A stretch of 64,000 nucleotides of DNA from positions 248,001-312,000 of the forward strand of contig NZ_UETR01000006.1 in the NCBI RefSeq assembly GCF_900491745.1, written 5' to 3'. Shown piece by piece: positions 7,558 to 16,177 of this stretch (positions are counted from its first letter, which is position 1; every line of letters starts with the position of its first letter). Source of the DNA: Amarolinea aalborgensis (GTDB taxonomy: Bacteria; Chloroflexota; Anaerolineae; SSC4; Amarolineaceae). The translations under genes and the position numbers were made by a program. The notes under the pieces were generated by a model. It made no database searches. It was not told where the DNA came from and saw nothing but the letters and a program-made list of their open reading frames with translations.

Positions 7558-7961
7558 ACGATTTTCCATACGATACCAGCTATTCGCCCGCAATACCTGT
7601 GTGTGAAACAACCTTGATCGTGACTTCTTCAGGACTAAGACTGACGCTATCAGCAATCATTGATACTGGGGCTGATGCCACGATCATTCCGGTTTCCCAA
7701 TTGAGAAAAATCGGCGCCCGCCGCGCTCATGAAGCCCGTTTACGCAGCCAGTGGGGCGAACCACGACGGGTTTATCTCTACGTTGCGGACATGAAGATTG
7801 GCGACTTCGACCTCCCGTGTATCTATGTCGTGGGTGATGACCGAGGCAATGAGTGTGTTTTGGGACGCAATGTCATCAATCGCCTCAAGATGCTGTTGGA
7901 TGGACCGCTGGGCAACACGCTGCTTCTCAATGATGCCTCCATGTTACCCAGAAGAAGCTAA
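7554..7961 (+). CDS. Retropepsin-like aspartic protease
   Basis: 135 residues starting at GTG 7554 inside the previous gene's stop (GTGA overlap). It has the single-chain half-pepsin layout: the catalytic loop AIIDTGADATIIP (about 36-48) carries the D-T-G-A motif of retropepsins, and a second hydrophobic-hydrophobic-Gly motif is VLGRNVINRLK (about 101-111). Enzymes of this kind act as dimers, each monomer giving one Asp. There is no signal peptide or transmembrane segment, so it should be cytoplasmic, unlike retroviral relatives. Its tight coupling to a small DUF5678-like protein suggests a two-component module. The substrate is unknown. Confidence 0.78.
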   Translation: MNDFPYDTSYSPAIPVCETTLIVTSSGLRLTLSAIIDTGADATIIPVSQLRKIGARRAHEARLRSQWGEPRRVYLYVADMKIGDFDLPCIYVVGDDRGNECVLGRNVINRLKMLLDGPLGNTLLLNDASMLPRRS

Positions 7962-7971
7962 TCGGGAAACG

Positions 7972-10266
7972 TCAGTTCGGATCACGCACCCCTCTCACAT
8001 AAGCCACCACGCTGCCCCATGACACGGTCTGCCCCAACAACTGCCGCTCGATCAGGGCGCGCACAAAGGCCAGCGCGTCGCCGTCGAGCTGCTGCGCCAG
8101 GCGCTGCAGATAGCTCGGCCGCCCGCCCTCCTCGTTTTCAGCAAACCAGCGCGCCAACAGCGCCGGGGTGATGCGCACTTCGCTCATTTCTGCCACCGTC
8201 TCCACGCTCACGTCGTGCAAACCGGCCGTCAGCGCCATGTGCCGCAGATCCTCCATGTGCCAGTTGACCATGGCATCGTCCGCATCCGTGTAGATGGCTT
8301 CTTCCGCGGTCTGCCAGGCCTGCGCCAGGTCTTCCGGCAGGCTGCTGCGGTCCACCAGCGCGTAGATGCGCTGCGTGGCCGCGGGCACCGTCTGCGCCAG
8401 CGCCAGGCGGCCGCCGGGCCGCAAGAGGCCGCGCAGGCTGCGCAACGCGGCGGCTTTGTCCGGCTGCGTGGTCAGCGCGCTGCGTCCCACGATCACGTCG
8501 AAGCGCGTGGCCGCGTCCACGGTCGCCACCAACGCTGGCAGCTCGCTCACAGCGCCAGTCAGGATCACCGGCCGCTCTACCTGGTCGAGTTGCGCCGCCA
8601 TCTGCTGCAAGGCCTGGGCCTCACGCGCGGTTGAGACCAACGCCCACACGCCGCCGACCGGCGCACGGCGCACCGCCTCCCAGGTGAGCAGGCCATTGCC
8701 CGCGTTGAGATCCAACACCAGGCTGTGCCGTTCGATCCCCGCCAGCGCCATGACGCGCTCACGCAGCCGCGTCAACTGCTCGCCCAGGCTGCTCAGGGTG
8801 CGCTGCAGCCACAGGTTGGACGCGGGCGGCCCCTGGTAAGGCCGATCCGCGCCCCAGGTGTCGCGCCCTGGCACCGGTGCGGCCTCCTCGCCCTCGAGCA
8901 TGGCGGCCAACTGCGCCTCGCGGCGGCGCGCGACATCATCCCGAATCTGGCGCTCATAGCCCAGGTTGCCTGGCTGGTAGAAGACGCGGCCTTGCAGGCT
9001 GGCCGGCAGGTACTGCTGCGCGACCCAGTGATCGCGGTAGGCGTGCGGGTAGAGGTAGCCCTTGCCGTGCCCCATGTCCTCCGCGTCGCGGCTGGCATCC
9101 TTGAGCTGATTCGGCACCTCGGCTTCCTGCTCCTTCTCCACCACGCCCAGCGCGTCGAAGAAAGCGAACGCGCTGTTGCTCTTCGGCGCAGTCGCCAGGT
9201 AGAGGCAGGCCATCGCCAGGTGAAAGCGCCCCTCCGGCAGTCCCACATAATCGAACGCCTGCGCCGCGGCCACCACTACCTGCAAGGCGTGCGGATCGGC
9301 CAGGCCCACATCTTCGCCGGCAAAGATCAGCATGCGCCGGAAGATGAAGCGCGGGTCCTCGCCAGCATAGACCATCTTCGCCATCCAGTAGAGCGCAGCG
9401 TCCGCGTCTGATCCGCGCAAGGACTTGATGAACGCGCTGATCGTGTCGAAATGCGCGTCGCCATCCTTGTCGTAGAGCACCGCACGGCGCTGAATGGACT
9501 CGGCGGCGACGTCGCGCGTGATGTGGATCTGCGGCTGGTTCGCGCTGTGCGCCGCTTCGGCGCCGGGCTGCGTGGTCTCCACAGCCAGTTCCAGCGCGTT
9601 GAGCACACTGCGCGCATCGCCGTTGGCTACGCTCACCAGGTGATCGAGCGCGTCCTCATCGAGCACGACCGGCAGCGCGCCGTAGCCGCGTTCGGGATCG
9701 GCCAGGGCCTGGCGCGCCACGGCGCGCAAGTCGTCCTCGCTCAGGCTGCGCAGCTGGAAGATGCGGCTGCGGCTGACCAGCGCCTTGTTGACCTCGAAAT
9801 AGGGATTTTCAGTGGTCGCGCCGATCAGGATGACGGTGCCGTTCTCCACCCAGGGCAGGAGCGCGTCTTGTTGCGCCTTGTTGAAGCGGTGGACTTCATC
9901 CACAAAGAGGATCGTCTTCTGGCCGTGCAGCCCGCGGCGCTCCTGCGCCACCGCCACGGCGTCGCGGATGTCCTTGACCCCGGCCAGCACGGCGTTGATG
10001 GCGATGAAATGGGCGGACGTGGTGTTGGCGATGATGCGCGCCAGGGTGGTCTTGCCGCTGCCGGGCGGCCCCCAGAAGATGACCGACGACAACTGGTCGG
10101 CTTGAATCGCGCGGCGCAGCAGACGGCCCGGCCCAACGATGTGTTCCTGGCCGATGAACTCGTCCAGCGTGCGCGGGCGCATGCGCGCGGCCAGCGGCGC
10201 CTCGTCAGCGGTCGCCTGCTGGCGGCGCAGATCGAACAGGGTGGTGCTGGTGGTTGATGCGGACAT
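7972..10266 (-). CDS. rarA: RarA/MgsA-type AAA+ ATPase fused to a SAM methyltransferase-like domain
   Basis: 764 residues from ATG 10266 (AGAGG just upstream); the frame could extend 14 codons further up without a ribosome site. Residues 1-440 are replication-associated recombination protein A: Walker A GPPGSGKTT (66-74), Walker B FVDEVH (121-126), sensor region GATTENPYFEVN, then the tetramerisation domain (LPEGRFHLAMACLYLA). RarA acts at stalled replication forks with clamp-loader-like activity. Stand-alone RarA is about 440 residues. Here about 270 more follow, with a methyltransferase motif I-like sequence LVLDLNAGNGLLTWE (about 542-556) and a Rossmann-like arrangement. The fusion is one uninterrupted frame. 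The role of the second domain is not known to me. Confidence 0.85.
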   Translation of the reverse strand: MSASTTSTTLFDLRRQQATADEAPLAARMRPRTLDEFIGQEHIVGPGRLLRRAIQADQLSSVIFWGPPGSGKTTLARIIANTTSAHFIAINAVLAGVKDIRDAVAVAQERRGLHGQKTILFVDEVHRFNKAQQDALLPWVENGTVILIGATTENPYFEVNKALVSRSRIFQLRSLSEDDLRAVARQALADPERGYGALPVVLDEDALDHLVSVANGDARSVLNALELAVETTQPGAEAAHSANQPQIHITRDVAAESIQRRAVLYDKDGDAHFDTISAFIKSLRGSDADAALYWMAKMVYAGEDPRFIFRRMLIFAGEDVGLADPHALQVVVAAAQAFDYVGLPEGRFHLAMACLYLATAPKSNSAFAFFDALGVVEKEQEAEVPNQLKDASRDAEDMGHGKGYLYPHAYRDHWVAQQYLPASLQGRVFYQPGNLGYERQIRDDVARRREAQLAAMLEGEEAAPVPGRDTWGADRPYQGPPASNLWLQRTLSSLGEQLTRLRERVMALAGIERHSLVLDLNAGNGLLTWEAVRRAPVGGVWALVSTAREAQALQQMAAQLDQVERPVILTGAVSELPALVATVDAATRFDVIVGRSALTTQPDKAAALRSLRGLLRPGGRLALAQTVPAATQRIYALVDRSSLPEDLAQAWQTAEEAIYTDADDAMVNWHMEDLRHMALTAGLHDVSVETVAEMSEVRITPALLARWFAENEEGGRPSYLQRLAQQLDGDALAFVRALIERQLLGQTVSWGSVVAYVRGVRDPN

Positions 10267-10392
10267 GACAGCCTCTGGTCGAAATACAAACGAGATGCCA
10301 GGGGGCACGAGTCATTGTAGCGCAAACCTGGCTGCGCGCCAAGCGCCAACGCGGCGAGCGGAGCGCGGCGCGACGCGCCTTTTGGCTGAGAT

Positions 10393-10421
10393 TTGCGCCA
10401 AGCCTTCGTGCGTGATATGAT
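10393..10421 (+). promoter_or_regulatory. Candidate promoter of the AbrB/Doc pair
   Basis: TTGCGC at 10393-10398, 17-base spacer, TATGAT at 10416-10421, about 50 bases before the antitoxin start. Antitoxins of this type usually repress their own promoter; I did not find a clear operator palindrome. Confidence 0.45.
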
Positions 10422-10472
10422 GAACGTGCTTACAGCGTCTATACAGCAATCGTTCATAGTGAGGTGTTTGGC

Positions 10473-10715
10473 ATGATACGCAGGATTTTCAAAACCGGCA
10501 ACAGCATCGTTGTGTCGCTGCCCAAGGAGTGGCTCGATGCCCTGCGCCTGACCGAAGGCGCCGAAGTGGACTTGCAGTTTGATCGGGCCAGGGGCCTGAT
10601 CGAGCTTACCCCGACGCCGGTCGCATTCAACGGCGTTGACGAGCAGTTCGCTCAGCAGTTGAGCGACTTCATTACCCAGTATCGTCCTGCCTTGGAGGCG
10701 CTGGCCAAAGCGTGA
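10473..10715 (+). CDS. AbrB/MazE-family antitoxin (SpoVT-AbrB fold)
   Basis: 80 residues. The N-terminal half is a swapped-hairpin AbrB domain: RRIFKTGNSIVVSLPKEWL (about 3-21) followed by EGAEVDLQFD. Such domains bind DNA as dimers. The C-terminal tail (45-80) is helical and would be the toxin-neutralising part. The start ATG 10473 is preceded by GAGG 8 bases upstream; GTG 10464 is in frame but would overlap that site. The stop overlaps the GTG start of the Doc-like toxin gene, which is the normal order for type II toxin-antitoxin operons. Antitoxin function is inferred from this pairing. Confidence 0.82.
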   Translation: MIRRIFKTGNSIVVSLPKEWLDALRLTEGAEVDLQFDRARGLIELTPTPVAFNGVDEQFAQQLSDFITQYRPALEALAKA

Positions 10716-11104
10716 ACTATCTCACCGTGGAGCAGGTTCTTTTCATCCATATGCGATTGCTTGCCGAGACTGGCGGCAGCCCAGGCGTGCGCGACCTGGG
10801 TCTGCTGGCCTCCGCGGTCTCTCGCCCGCAGCCGACCTTTGGCGGCGAGGACCTGCACCCCGATCTGTTCCACAAGGCCGCGGCGCTGCTGGATTCGATC
10901 ATCCGCAACTACCCCTTTGTGGATGGCAACAAGCGCGTCGGCACCACGGCGACCGGCCTTTTCTTGCGCCGTAACGGATGGCGGCTGACGGCGGCCAACC
11001 ACGAGTTAGAAGCCTTTACCCTCGCTGTGGCCCAGTCGGCCGTATCCTTTGCGCAAATCAGCGCCTGGTTACGTTTCCACACCGTTTCAATCGCCCAAGC
11101 CTGA
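10712..11104 (+). CDS. Doc-like (Fic superfamily) toxin with Tyr at the His position
   Basis: 130 residues from GTG 10712. It has the Doc family layout: N-terminal LTVEQVLFIHMRLL, GVRDLGLLASAVSRPQ (about 25-40), and the core motif NYPFVDGNKR (66-75). Doc proteins phosphorylate elongation factor EF-Tu and halt translation. The usual core is H-x-F-x-(D/N)-G-N-K-R; here the His position is Tyr67 while Phe69, Asp71 and GNKR are kept. The gene may be a natural Tyr variant or a weakened toxin. Translational coupling to the AbrB-type antitoxin supports a toxin-antitoxin pair. Family assignment is firm; activity is not. Confidence 0.83.
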   Translation: MNYLTVEQVLFIHMRLLAETGGSPGVRDLGLLASAVSRPQPTFGGEDLHPDLFHKAAALLDSIIRNYPFVDGNKRVGTTATGLFLRRNGWRLTAANHELEAFTLAVAQSAVSFAQISAWLRFHTVSIAQA

Positions 11105-11128
11105 GAAACCGGCGTCAATCGGCTTTGT

Positions 11129-11158
11129 TTGCGATCCCGCGCGGCGCTGTGTTACAAT
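11129..11158 (+). promoter_or_regulatory. Candidate promoter of the amidase gene
   Basis: TTGCGA at 11129-11134, 18-base spacer, TACAAT at 11153-11158. The start codon is 45 bases downstream. Confidence 0.4.
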
Positions 11159-11202
11159 AGCCTGCCGCCCATGCGGCGCATTTCAGTTGCGGGAGACTGC
11201 GC

Positions 11203-12764
11203 ATGACTATCCCAGAGATGACGATTCAAGAACTACAGGCGCGCATGACCGCCGGAACGCTCACCAGCCGCGGGCTGGTGGAGATGTACCTGGCGCGCAT
11301 CGCCGCCATTGATCGTCAAGGGCCAACCCTCAACGCCGTCATCGAGATCAACCCGGACGCCATCGCCATCGCTGCGGCGCTGGATGCCGAACGCGGCCAA
11401 AGCGGCGCTCGCGGCCCGCTGCACGGCATCCCCATCTTGCTCAAGGACAACATTGATACGGCCGATCAGATGCAGACTACGGCTGGCTCGTTGGCGCTGG
11501 TTGGATCACCCGCACCGACCGATGCCTTCATCGTCAGCCAACTGCGCCGCGCTGGCGCGGTCATCCTGGGCAAGACCAACCTGAGCGAATGGGCCAATTT
11601 CCGCTCGTCCTACTCCACCAGCGGCTGGAGCAGCCGCGGCGGGCAAACGCGCAATCCCTACGCGTTGGATCGCAACCCCTCCGGTTCCAGTTCGGGATCG
11701 GCCGTGGCCGTGGCGGCCAACCTGTGCGCTGCAGCCGTAGGCACCGAAACCGACGGCTCGATCACGTCGCCGGCGTCGGTGAACGGGATTGTAGGCCTCA
11801 AACCGACAGTGGGGCTGGTCAGCCGCCGCGGCATCATTCCCATCGCGCACAGCCAGGACACGGCCGGTCCTATGGCGCGCAGCGTGGCCGACGCGGCCAT
11901 CCTCTTGGGCGCCATGACCGCGGCCGATGCACAGGATGCTGCGATGATTGACCGCGACGGCCCGGTCTACCAGGACTATACGCCGTTCCTTGATCCGCAG
12001 AGGCTGGCCGGCGCGCGCATCGGCGTGGCGCGCAACTTCTTTGGCTTCAACGAACAGGTGGATCGGCTGCTGGAAACCTGCCTGGAGGTGCTGCGCCGTC
12101 AGGGCGCGGAGGTGATTGATCCCGCGCCGGTGTTGACGGCCGGCCAGTTTGCAGAGAGCGAAACCCTGGTGCTCCTGACCGAGTTCAAGGCAGGTCTGGA
12201 CGCCTATCTTGCGCAGCGCGCCGCGGCAGCGCCCATGCAGTCGCTGGCTGCTAACACCCTGCCCGTGCAGTCGCTGGCTGCTAACACCAAGCCCATGCAG
12301 TCGCTGGCTGACATCATCGAGTTCAACGAACGCCACGCTGAGCAAGTAATGCCCTTTTTCGGACACGATTTGATGCTCAAAGCGCAGGCGCAGGGGCTGT
12401 TGACCGATCAAGCTTATCTCCAAGCCCTGGCAGCCAACCGGCGCCTGGCGCGCGATGAAGGCATTGACGCCACGCTACGCGCGCATCGGCTGGATGCCAT
12501 CGTCGCCGCCACCTGCACGTTGCCCTGGCTGACCGACCCGGTCAACGGCGATCATTACCAGGGCAGCTGTACATCGCCGGCCGCGGTGACCGGTTATCCG
12601 CACATCAGCGTACCAGCCGGTTTGATCGCCGGCCTGCCGATCGGCCTGTCGTTCTTCGGCGGCGCGTATCAGGAGGCAACCTTGATTCGCCTGGCCTACG
12701 CGTTCGAGCAGGCCACCCTGGCCCGGCGGCCGCCGCAGTTCTTGCCCAGCGCACGCCTGCATTA

Positions 12765-12765
<1 letters not shown>
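11203..12765 (+). CDS. Amidase signature-family hydrolase
   Basis: 520 residues, ATG 11203 with GGGAGA 7-8 bases upstream. Amidase signature enzymes use a Ser-cisSer-Lys triad. The Lys is in GIPILLKDNIDTAD (about residue 81), the cis-Ser in the Gly/Ser-rich NPSGSSSGSAVAV segment (about 159-171), and the nucleophile in GTETDGSITSPAS (about 182-194). The C-terminal substrate-binding half is complete. Specificity cannot be read from sequence; no GatB or GatC lies nearby, so a glutamyl-tRNA amidotransferase role is unlikely. Residues about 344-369 contain an in-frame 30-bp tandem duplication that adds about 20 residues compared with an unduplicated sequence. It appears to be a single-gene unit. 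Confidence 0.88.
12232..12309 (+). repeat. 30-bp tandem repeat inside the amidase gene
   Basis: Units begin CCCATGCAG at 12232, CCCGTGCAG at 12262 and CCCATGCAG at 12292, with two full copies and a partial third. They encode P-M-QSLAANTL, P-V-QSLAANTK and P-M-QSLAD. The period is a multiple of three, so the frame is kept; near-identity of the copies points to recent expansion. Confidence 0.9.
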
Positions 12766-12883
<118 letters not shown>

Positions 12884-12953
12884 ATGGTGGGATGGTGTAG
12901 TAGATGACGACGCTTGGGATTTGGGATGGTGAGATTGGAAAGGCGAGTAACCG

Positions 12954-13829
12954 ATGAACTTTGTACTGTCCGCGCGTCGCCCGTTCAACTTGTCCGTTGT
13001 GGTCAATTCCCATGGCTGGGTGCAACTGGCGCCGTTCAGCCATGATAAGGAATCGGACGGCTTCGACTACCTGATGGAGCTGAGCAGCGGCCAGGTGATT
13101 GACCTGCGCGTGCGTCCGGCGGATGGCGGCGATGTGCAGATGGAGACGACCGCGGCTTTGAACCCGGCTGAGGCGGAGGAGCTCATCGGCCGCGTGACCT
13201 GGATGCTGGGGCTAGACCAGGATCTGACGCCGTTCTATGACCTGGCGCGCGCCGAACCGAAGCTGGCGTCCATGGCCGAGCAAGGCCGCGGGCGCATCCT
13301 GCGCTCGGCCACGCTGTTCGAGGACGCGGTCAAGACGCTGTGCACGGTCAACACCTCCTGGGCCGGGACGAAGCGCATGGTGCGCGGCCTGGTGAAAGGT
13401 TATGGCGCAGAGCACGCGCACGCGCCAGGGCAGCGCGCCTTTCCCACGGCCGCGCGCCTGGCCGCGGCCAGCGAGCAGGACTTGCGCGCCAACGCCAAAC
13501 TGGGCTTTCGCGCGCCGTTTGTCTTGGGCCTGGCGCAGGCTGTGGCCGTCGGCGATTTGGATCTGGAAGCGCTCAAAGAGTCCACCGCGCCGACGCTGGA
13601 GGTGCGCAAGCAGCTGCTTGCCATCAAGGGCATCGGCGATTATGCGGCCGCTAACCTGCTCATGATCCTCGGCCGCTACGATTTTATTCCCGTGGATTCG
13701 TGGGCGCTGAAGGTGGTGTCGAAGGAATGGCACGACGGCCAACCCATCGGCCGCGCCGAGGTGGAAGCCGCGTTTGCGCCGTGGGGCGCGTGGAAGGGAC
13801 TTGCCTACTGGTTCTGGAATTACGCCTGA
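12954..13829 (+). CDS. AlkA-type DNA-3-methyladenine glycosylase (HhH-GPD)
   Basis: 291 residues. The helix-hairpin-helix is LLAIKGIGDYAAANLL (about 221-236), followed by the conserved catalytic Asp in FIPVDSWA (about 243-250), the hallmark of HhH-GPD base-excision glycosylases. The N-terminal 100 residues form the AlkA-like beta domain (FNLSVVVNSHGWVQLAPF). It removes alkylated bases from DNA. I see no C-terminal Cys cluster, so no Fe-S cluster, unlike endonuclease III. The start ATG 12954 has AAAGGCGAG about 7 bases upstream. The 3' end overlaps the convergent deacetylase gene by 10 bases. Confidence 0.85.
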   Translation: MNFVLSARRPFNLSVVVNSHGWVQLAPFSHDKESDGFDYLMELSSGQVIDLRVRPADGGDVQMETTAALNPAEAEELIGRVTWMLGLDQDLTPFYDLARAEPKLASMAEQGRGRILRSATLFEDAVKTLCTVNTSWAGTKRMVRGLVKGYGAEHAHAPGQRAFPTAARLAAASEQDLRANAKLGFRAPFVLGLAQAVAVGDLDLEALKESTAPTLEVRKQLLAIKGIGDYAAANLLMILGRYDFIPVDSWALKVVSKEWHDGQPIGRAEVEAAFAPWGAWKGLAYWFWNYA

Positions 13830-14872
13830 TCGTCACGCGGTCGCAAACCGTGCAGCGCGCGCACACGCTGAATCAACATACTGGCGTCGCGCTCGGGCCG
13901 CGGCGCGGGGCCAAACGGGTCTTGGATGACCGCCCCACGATCATGCAGCAAGCTGAGAGTGTTGAGCACCCCGCACGCCAGCACATCCAGGTTATAGCCG
14001 CCTTCGAGCGCACACACGATCTTGCCCGCACACAATTCGTCCGCCATGCCCAGTAGTTCGCTGACCAGGTGCGCGTAGCCGGTCAGCGATAACGCCATGC
14101 CGGCCAGCGGATCGTCCCAGTGCGCATCGTAACCGGCCGAGACCAGGATCAGCTGCGGTTGGAAACGTCGCGCGGCCGGCCATAGAATGTGTTCGAAGAT
14201 TGCGGCGTAGCCCTGGTCGCCGACCCCGGGCGGCAGCGGCACATTGATCGTGGCGCCAACGCCAGCGCCGGCGCCAGCGTCGTTGATGGCGCCGGTGCCC
14301 GGGTAATACGGGTACTGGTGCGTCGAAAAGAAGAGCACGCCAGGATCATCATAGAAAATGGCCTCGGTGCCATTGCCATGATGTACATCGTAGTCTACGA
14401 TCAAAATCCGCTGCACGCCGCGTTCGGCCTGGGCGGTGCGCGCGGCCAGGGCCACGTTGCTGAAGAGGCAGAAGCCCATGGCGGAGTCAGCCGTAGCATG
14501 ATGCCCCGGCGGTCGAATCAAGGCAAAGCCGTTGCTGGCCTGGCCATCGAGCACCGCCAGGGTCAGATTGACCAGCCCGCCGGCCGCCAGGCGTGCGGCT
14601 TGTGCAGAACCGGGGCTGACATAGGTGTCAGGGTCCAGATATCCTCCGCCGCGGGCAGCCAGCCCTTCGATGCGTTCGATGTGCCGGCGGGGATGGACGC
14701 GCAGCAGCCGTTCATCGCTCAGCGGTGTGCAGGGCACAGCCTGTAACTGAGGCAGCAGACCAGTCTGCTTGAGCAGGCGTAGGGTGCTCTCCAGGCGCCG
14801 GCGGTTCTCTGGATGACCGGGCTGATCGTGATCGCGTTCGTGGGCATCGTAACAATAAGCGGTTGATGGCAT
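13820..14872 (-). CDS. Histone deacetylase-family (acetylpolyamine-type) deacetylase
   Basis: 350 residues from ATG 14872 (MPSTAYCYD); the open frame runs further up but that part has no family similarity. The conserved zinc deacetylase core is complete: RPPGHHA (about 133-139) with the catalytic His pair, DYDVHHGNGT (about 174-183) with Asp and His metal ligands, and SAGYDAHWDDPL (about 263-274) with the third ligand. PGTG follows the second motif. Bacterial members remove acetyl groups from polyamines or other small amides, or from proteins. It lies divergent from DUF971 and overlaps the AlkA gene tail to tail by 10 bases. The substrate is not determinable. Confidence 0.9.
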   Translation of the reverse strand: MPSTAYCYDAHERDHDQPGHPENRRRLESTLRLLKQTGLLPQLQAVPCTPLSDERLLRVHPRRHIERIEGLAARGGGYLDPDTYVSPGSAQAARLAAGGLVNLTLAVLDGQASNGFALIRPPGHHATADSAMGFCLFSNVALAARTAQAERGVQRILIVDYDVHHGNGTEAIFYDDPGVLFFSTHQYPYYPGTGAINDAGAGAGVGATINVPLPPGVGDQGYAAIFEHILWPAARRFQPQLILVSAGYDAHWDDPLAGMALSLTGYAHLVSELLGMADELCAGKIVCALEGGYNLDVLACGVLNTLSLLHDRGAVIQDPFGPAPRPERDASMLIQRVRALHGLRPRDDQA

Positions 14873-14944
14873 GGCCTCACATCCGTTTCGCAGAAGGTGC
14901 CCAACTTTAGCACAACTATCTATTGCAGGGAAAATGGAGCACGT

Positions 14945-15298
14945 ATGGTTCAATCTGTTGAGAAACCGCGCATCGTCACCGTCAATCGGCAGGCAGGCCT
15001 GCTGATCATTGAATGGCAAGAGGGTCATCACAGCGAATACCCGCTCAGCGGCATTCGCGCGGTCTGCCCGTGCGTTTCGTGCCGCGGCGGGCATGCCGAA
15101 ATGGCGCAGCCGATCGCGCGCAGCCAGTTGTTTGCCCAGCCCAACGGCTCCAGCGAAATTCAAGGCGCCGAATTCGTGGGCGCCTACGCCATCAGCTTCA
15201 CCTGGGCCGACGGTCACAACACCGGCATCTACACCTGGGGATTGTTGCGCGGCCTGTGCCCCTGCCCGGAATGTGAGCGCGCCTTCCGCGACGCGTAG
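14945..15298 (+). CDS. DUF971 (GBBH-like N-terminal domain) protein
   Basis: 117 residues from ATG 14945, with GGAG 7 bases upstream; an upstream TTG would add 16 unlikely residues. It matches the DUF971 / gamma-butyrobetaine-hydroxylase-like domain: an early LLIIEWQEGHHSEYPL, then CPCVSCRGGH (about 42-51), and near the end FTWADGHNTGIYTWGLLR and CPCPEC (about 107-112). The paired Cys clusters probably bind a metal. In other bacteria this domain stands alone or beside Fe-S proteins such as Mrp; its function here is unproven. It is followed at once by a strong terminator. Confidence 0.82.
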   Translation: MVQSVEKPRIVTVNRQAGLLIIEWQEGHHSEYPLSGIRAVCPCVSCRGGHAEMAQPIARSQLFAQPNGSSEIQGAEFVGAYAISFTWADGHNTGIYTWGLLRGLCPCPECERAFRDA

Positions 15299-15320
15299 GT
15301 CAGCGTGCGGCATAAGCAAA

Positions 15321-15350
15321 CGGGTCGAGTTTCATCAGAGACTCGACCCG
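15321..15350. terminator. Hairpin terminator between convergent genes
   Basis: A perfect 10-bp stem, CGGGTCGAGT at 15321-15330 and its complement at 15341-15350, with a 10-base loop, followed by TTCTTGCTTG. It lies between the DUF971 gene and the convergent VIT-type transporter gene. Confidence 0.75.
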
Positions 15351-15440
15351 TTCTTGCTTGTTGCTTTGGGCGCCCGCCCATTCAGGCAACCGCGTACTGC
15401 GTGAACGGTCTAATTTCAGGAGCTTGGAAACCCAAGATGT

Positions 15441-16157
15441 TCAATTCGCTGGCGCGCCAAACAGCGCGCCGATGAGATAGCCGGCCAGGGCAGACGCAAT
15501 GCCGATGATCATCATTTGCAGACCGCTGCGCGCAGGCACGCCTACGGTGATGCGGGCTTTGAAATAACCGACGATGAACAGCGCCAGAGCCGACAGCACC
15601 AGGGCGACCACCATGCCTTGCGCCGGCGGCAAGAAGAAGAAGGGAAAAAGCGGGATGATGGACCCGATTACGGCCGAGAAGCCGACCAGGAGCGCGGTCT
15701 TGAGCAGGCCGTTATTGTCCACCGGCTGCAGTTCAAGCTCATGCGCCATCATGATGTCCACCCAATGCTCTTCATGCTGGCTGACATGATCTACCACTTT
15801 GTCCAGCAGTTCACCCTCGAAGCTCCAACCCTGGAAAATCTCACGGATCTCCAGGCGCTCCAGGTCTGGCATTTCCTTGATTTCGCGCCGCTCACGGGCC
15901 ATCTGCGCATGATAGAAATCCGCGTCGGCCAATGATGAGGTGTAAGCGACCGCGCCCATGGAAATGGACTCGGCAAAGGTGGCCGCCAGGCCGCCGGCAA
16001 TGATGATCCGAATATCCTGCGATGCGGCCGCAATGCCCAGAATGACTCCCAACGTATTGACCAGGCCGTCCTGCCCGCCCAAGATGATTTCGCTCAACCG
16101 CGCGCCAAACCCGTGACTCTCGCGGGCCGGGATCAGCGTACTGCCTGCTGTTGCCAT
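15441..16157 (-). CDS. VIT1/CCC1-family iron/manganese transporter
   Basis: 238 residues, GAGGAGG about 6 bases before the ATG. TM1-TM2 lie at about 28-70 (LGGQDGLVNTLGVILGIAA, then SISMGAVAYTSS), a long cytoplasmic acidic helix region at about 75-140 (MPDLERLEIREIF, VDHVSQHEEHWVDIMMAH), and TM3-TM5 at about 145-235. The early D-G-L-V-N and S-M-G-A motifs are those of the vacuolar iron transporter family, which moves Fe2+/Mn2+ with proton exchange; the acidic His/Glu-rich loop is the metal-binding domain. It is the second gene of an operon with a TrmB-type regulator (20 bp gap). Metal specificity is inferred. Confidence 0.88.
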   Translation of the reverse strand: MATAGSTLIPARESHGFGARLSEIILGGQDGLVNTLGVILGIAAASQDIRIIIAGGLAATFAESISMGAVAYTSSLADADFYHAQMARERREIKEMPDLERLEIREIFQGWSFEGELLDKVVDHVSQHEEHWVDIMMAHELELQPVDNNGLLKTALLVGFSAVIGSIIPLFPFFFLPPAQGMVVALVLSALALFIVGYFKARITVGVPARSGLQMMIIGIASALAGYLIGALFGAPAN

Positions 16158-16177
16158 GTCTGCCTCCTCAGGTACCG

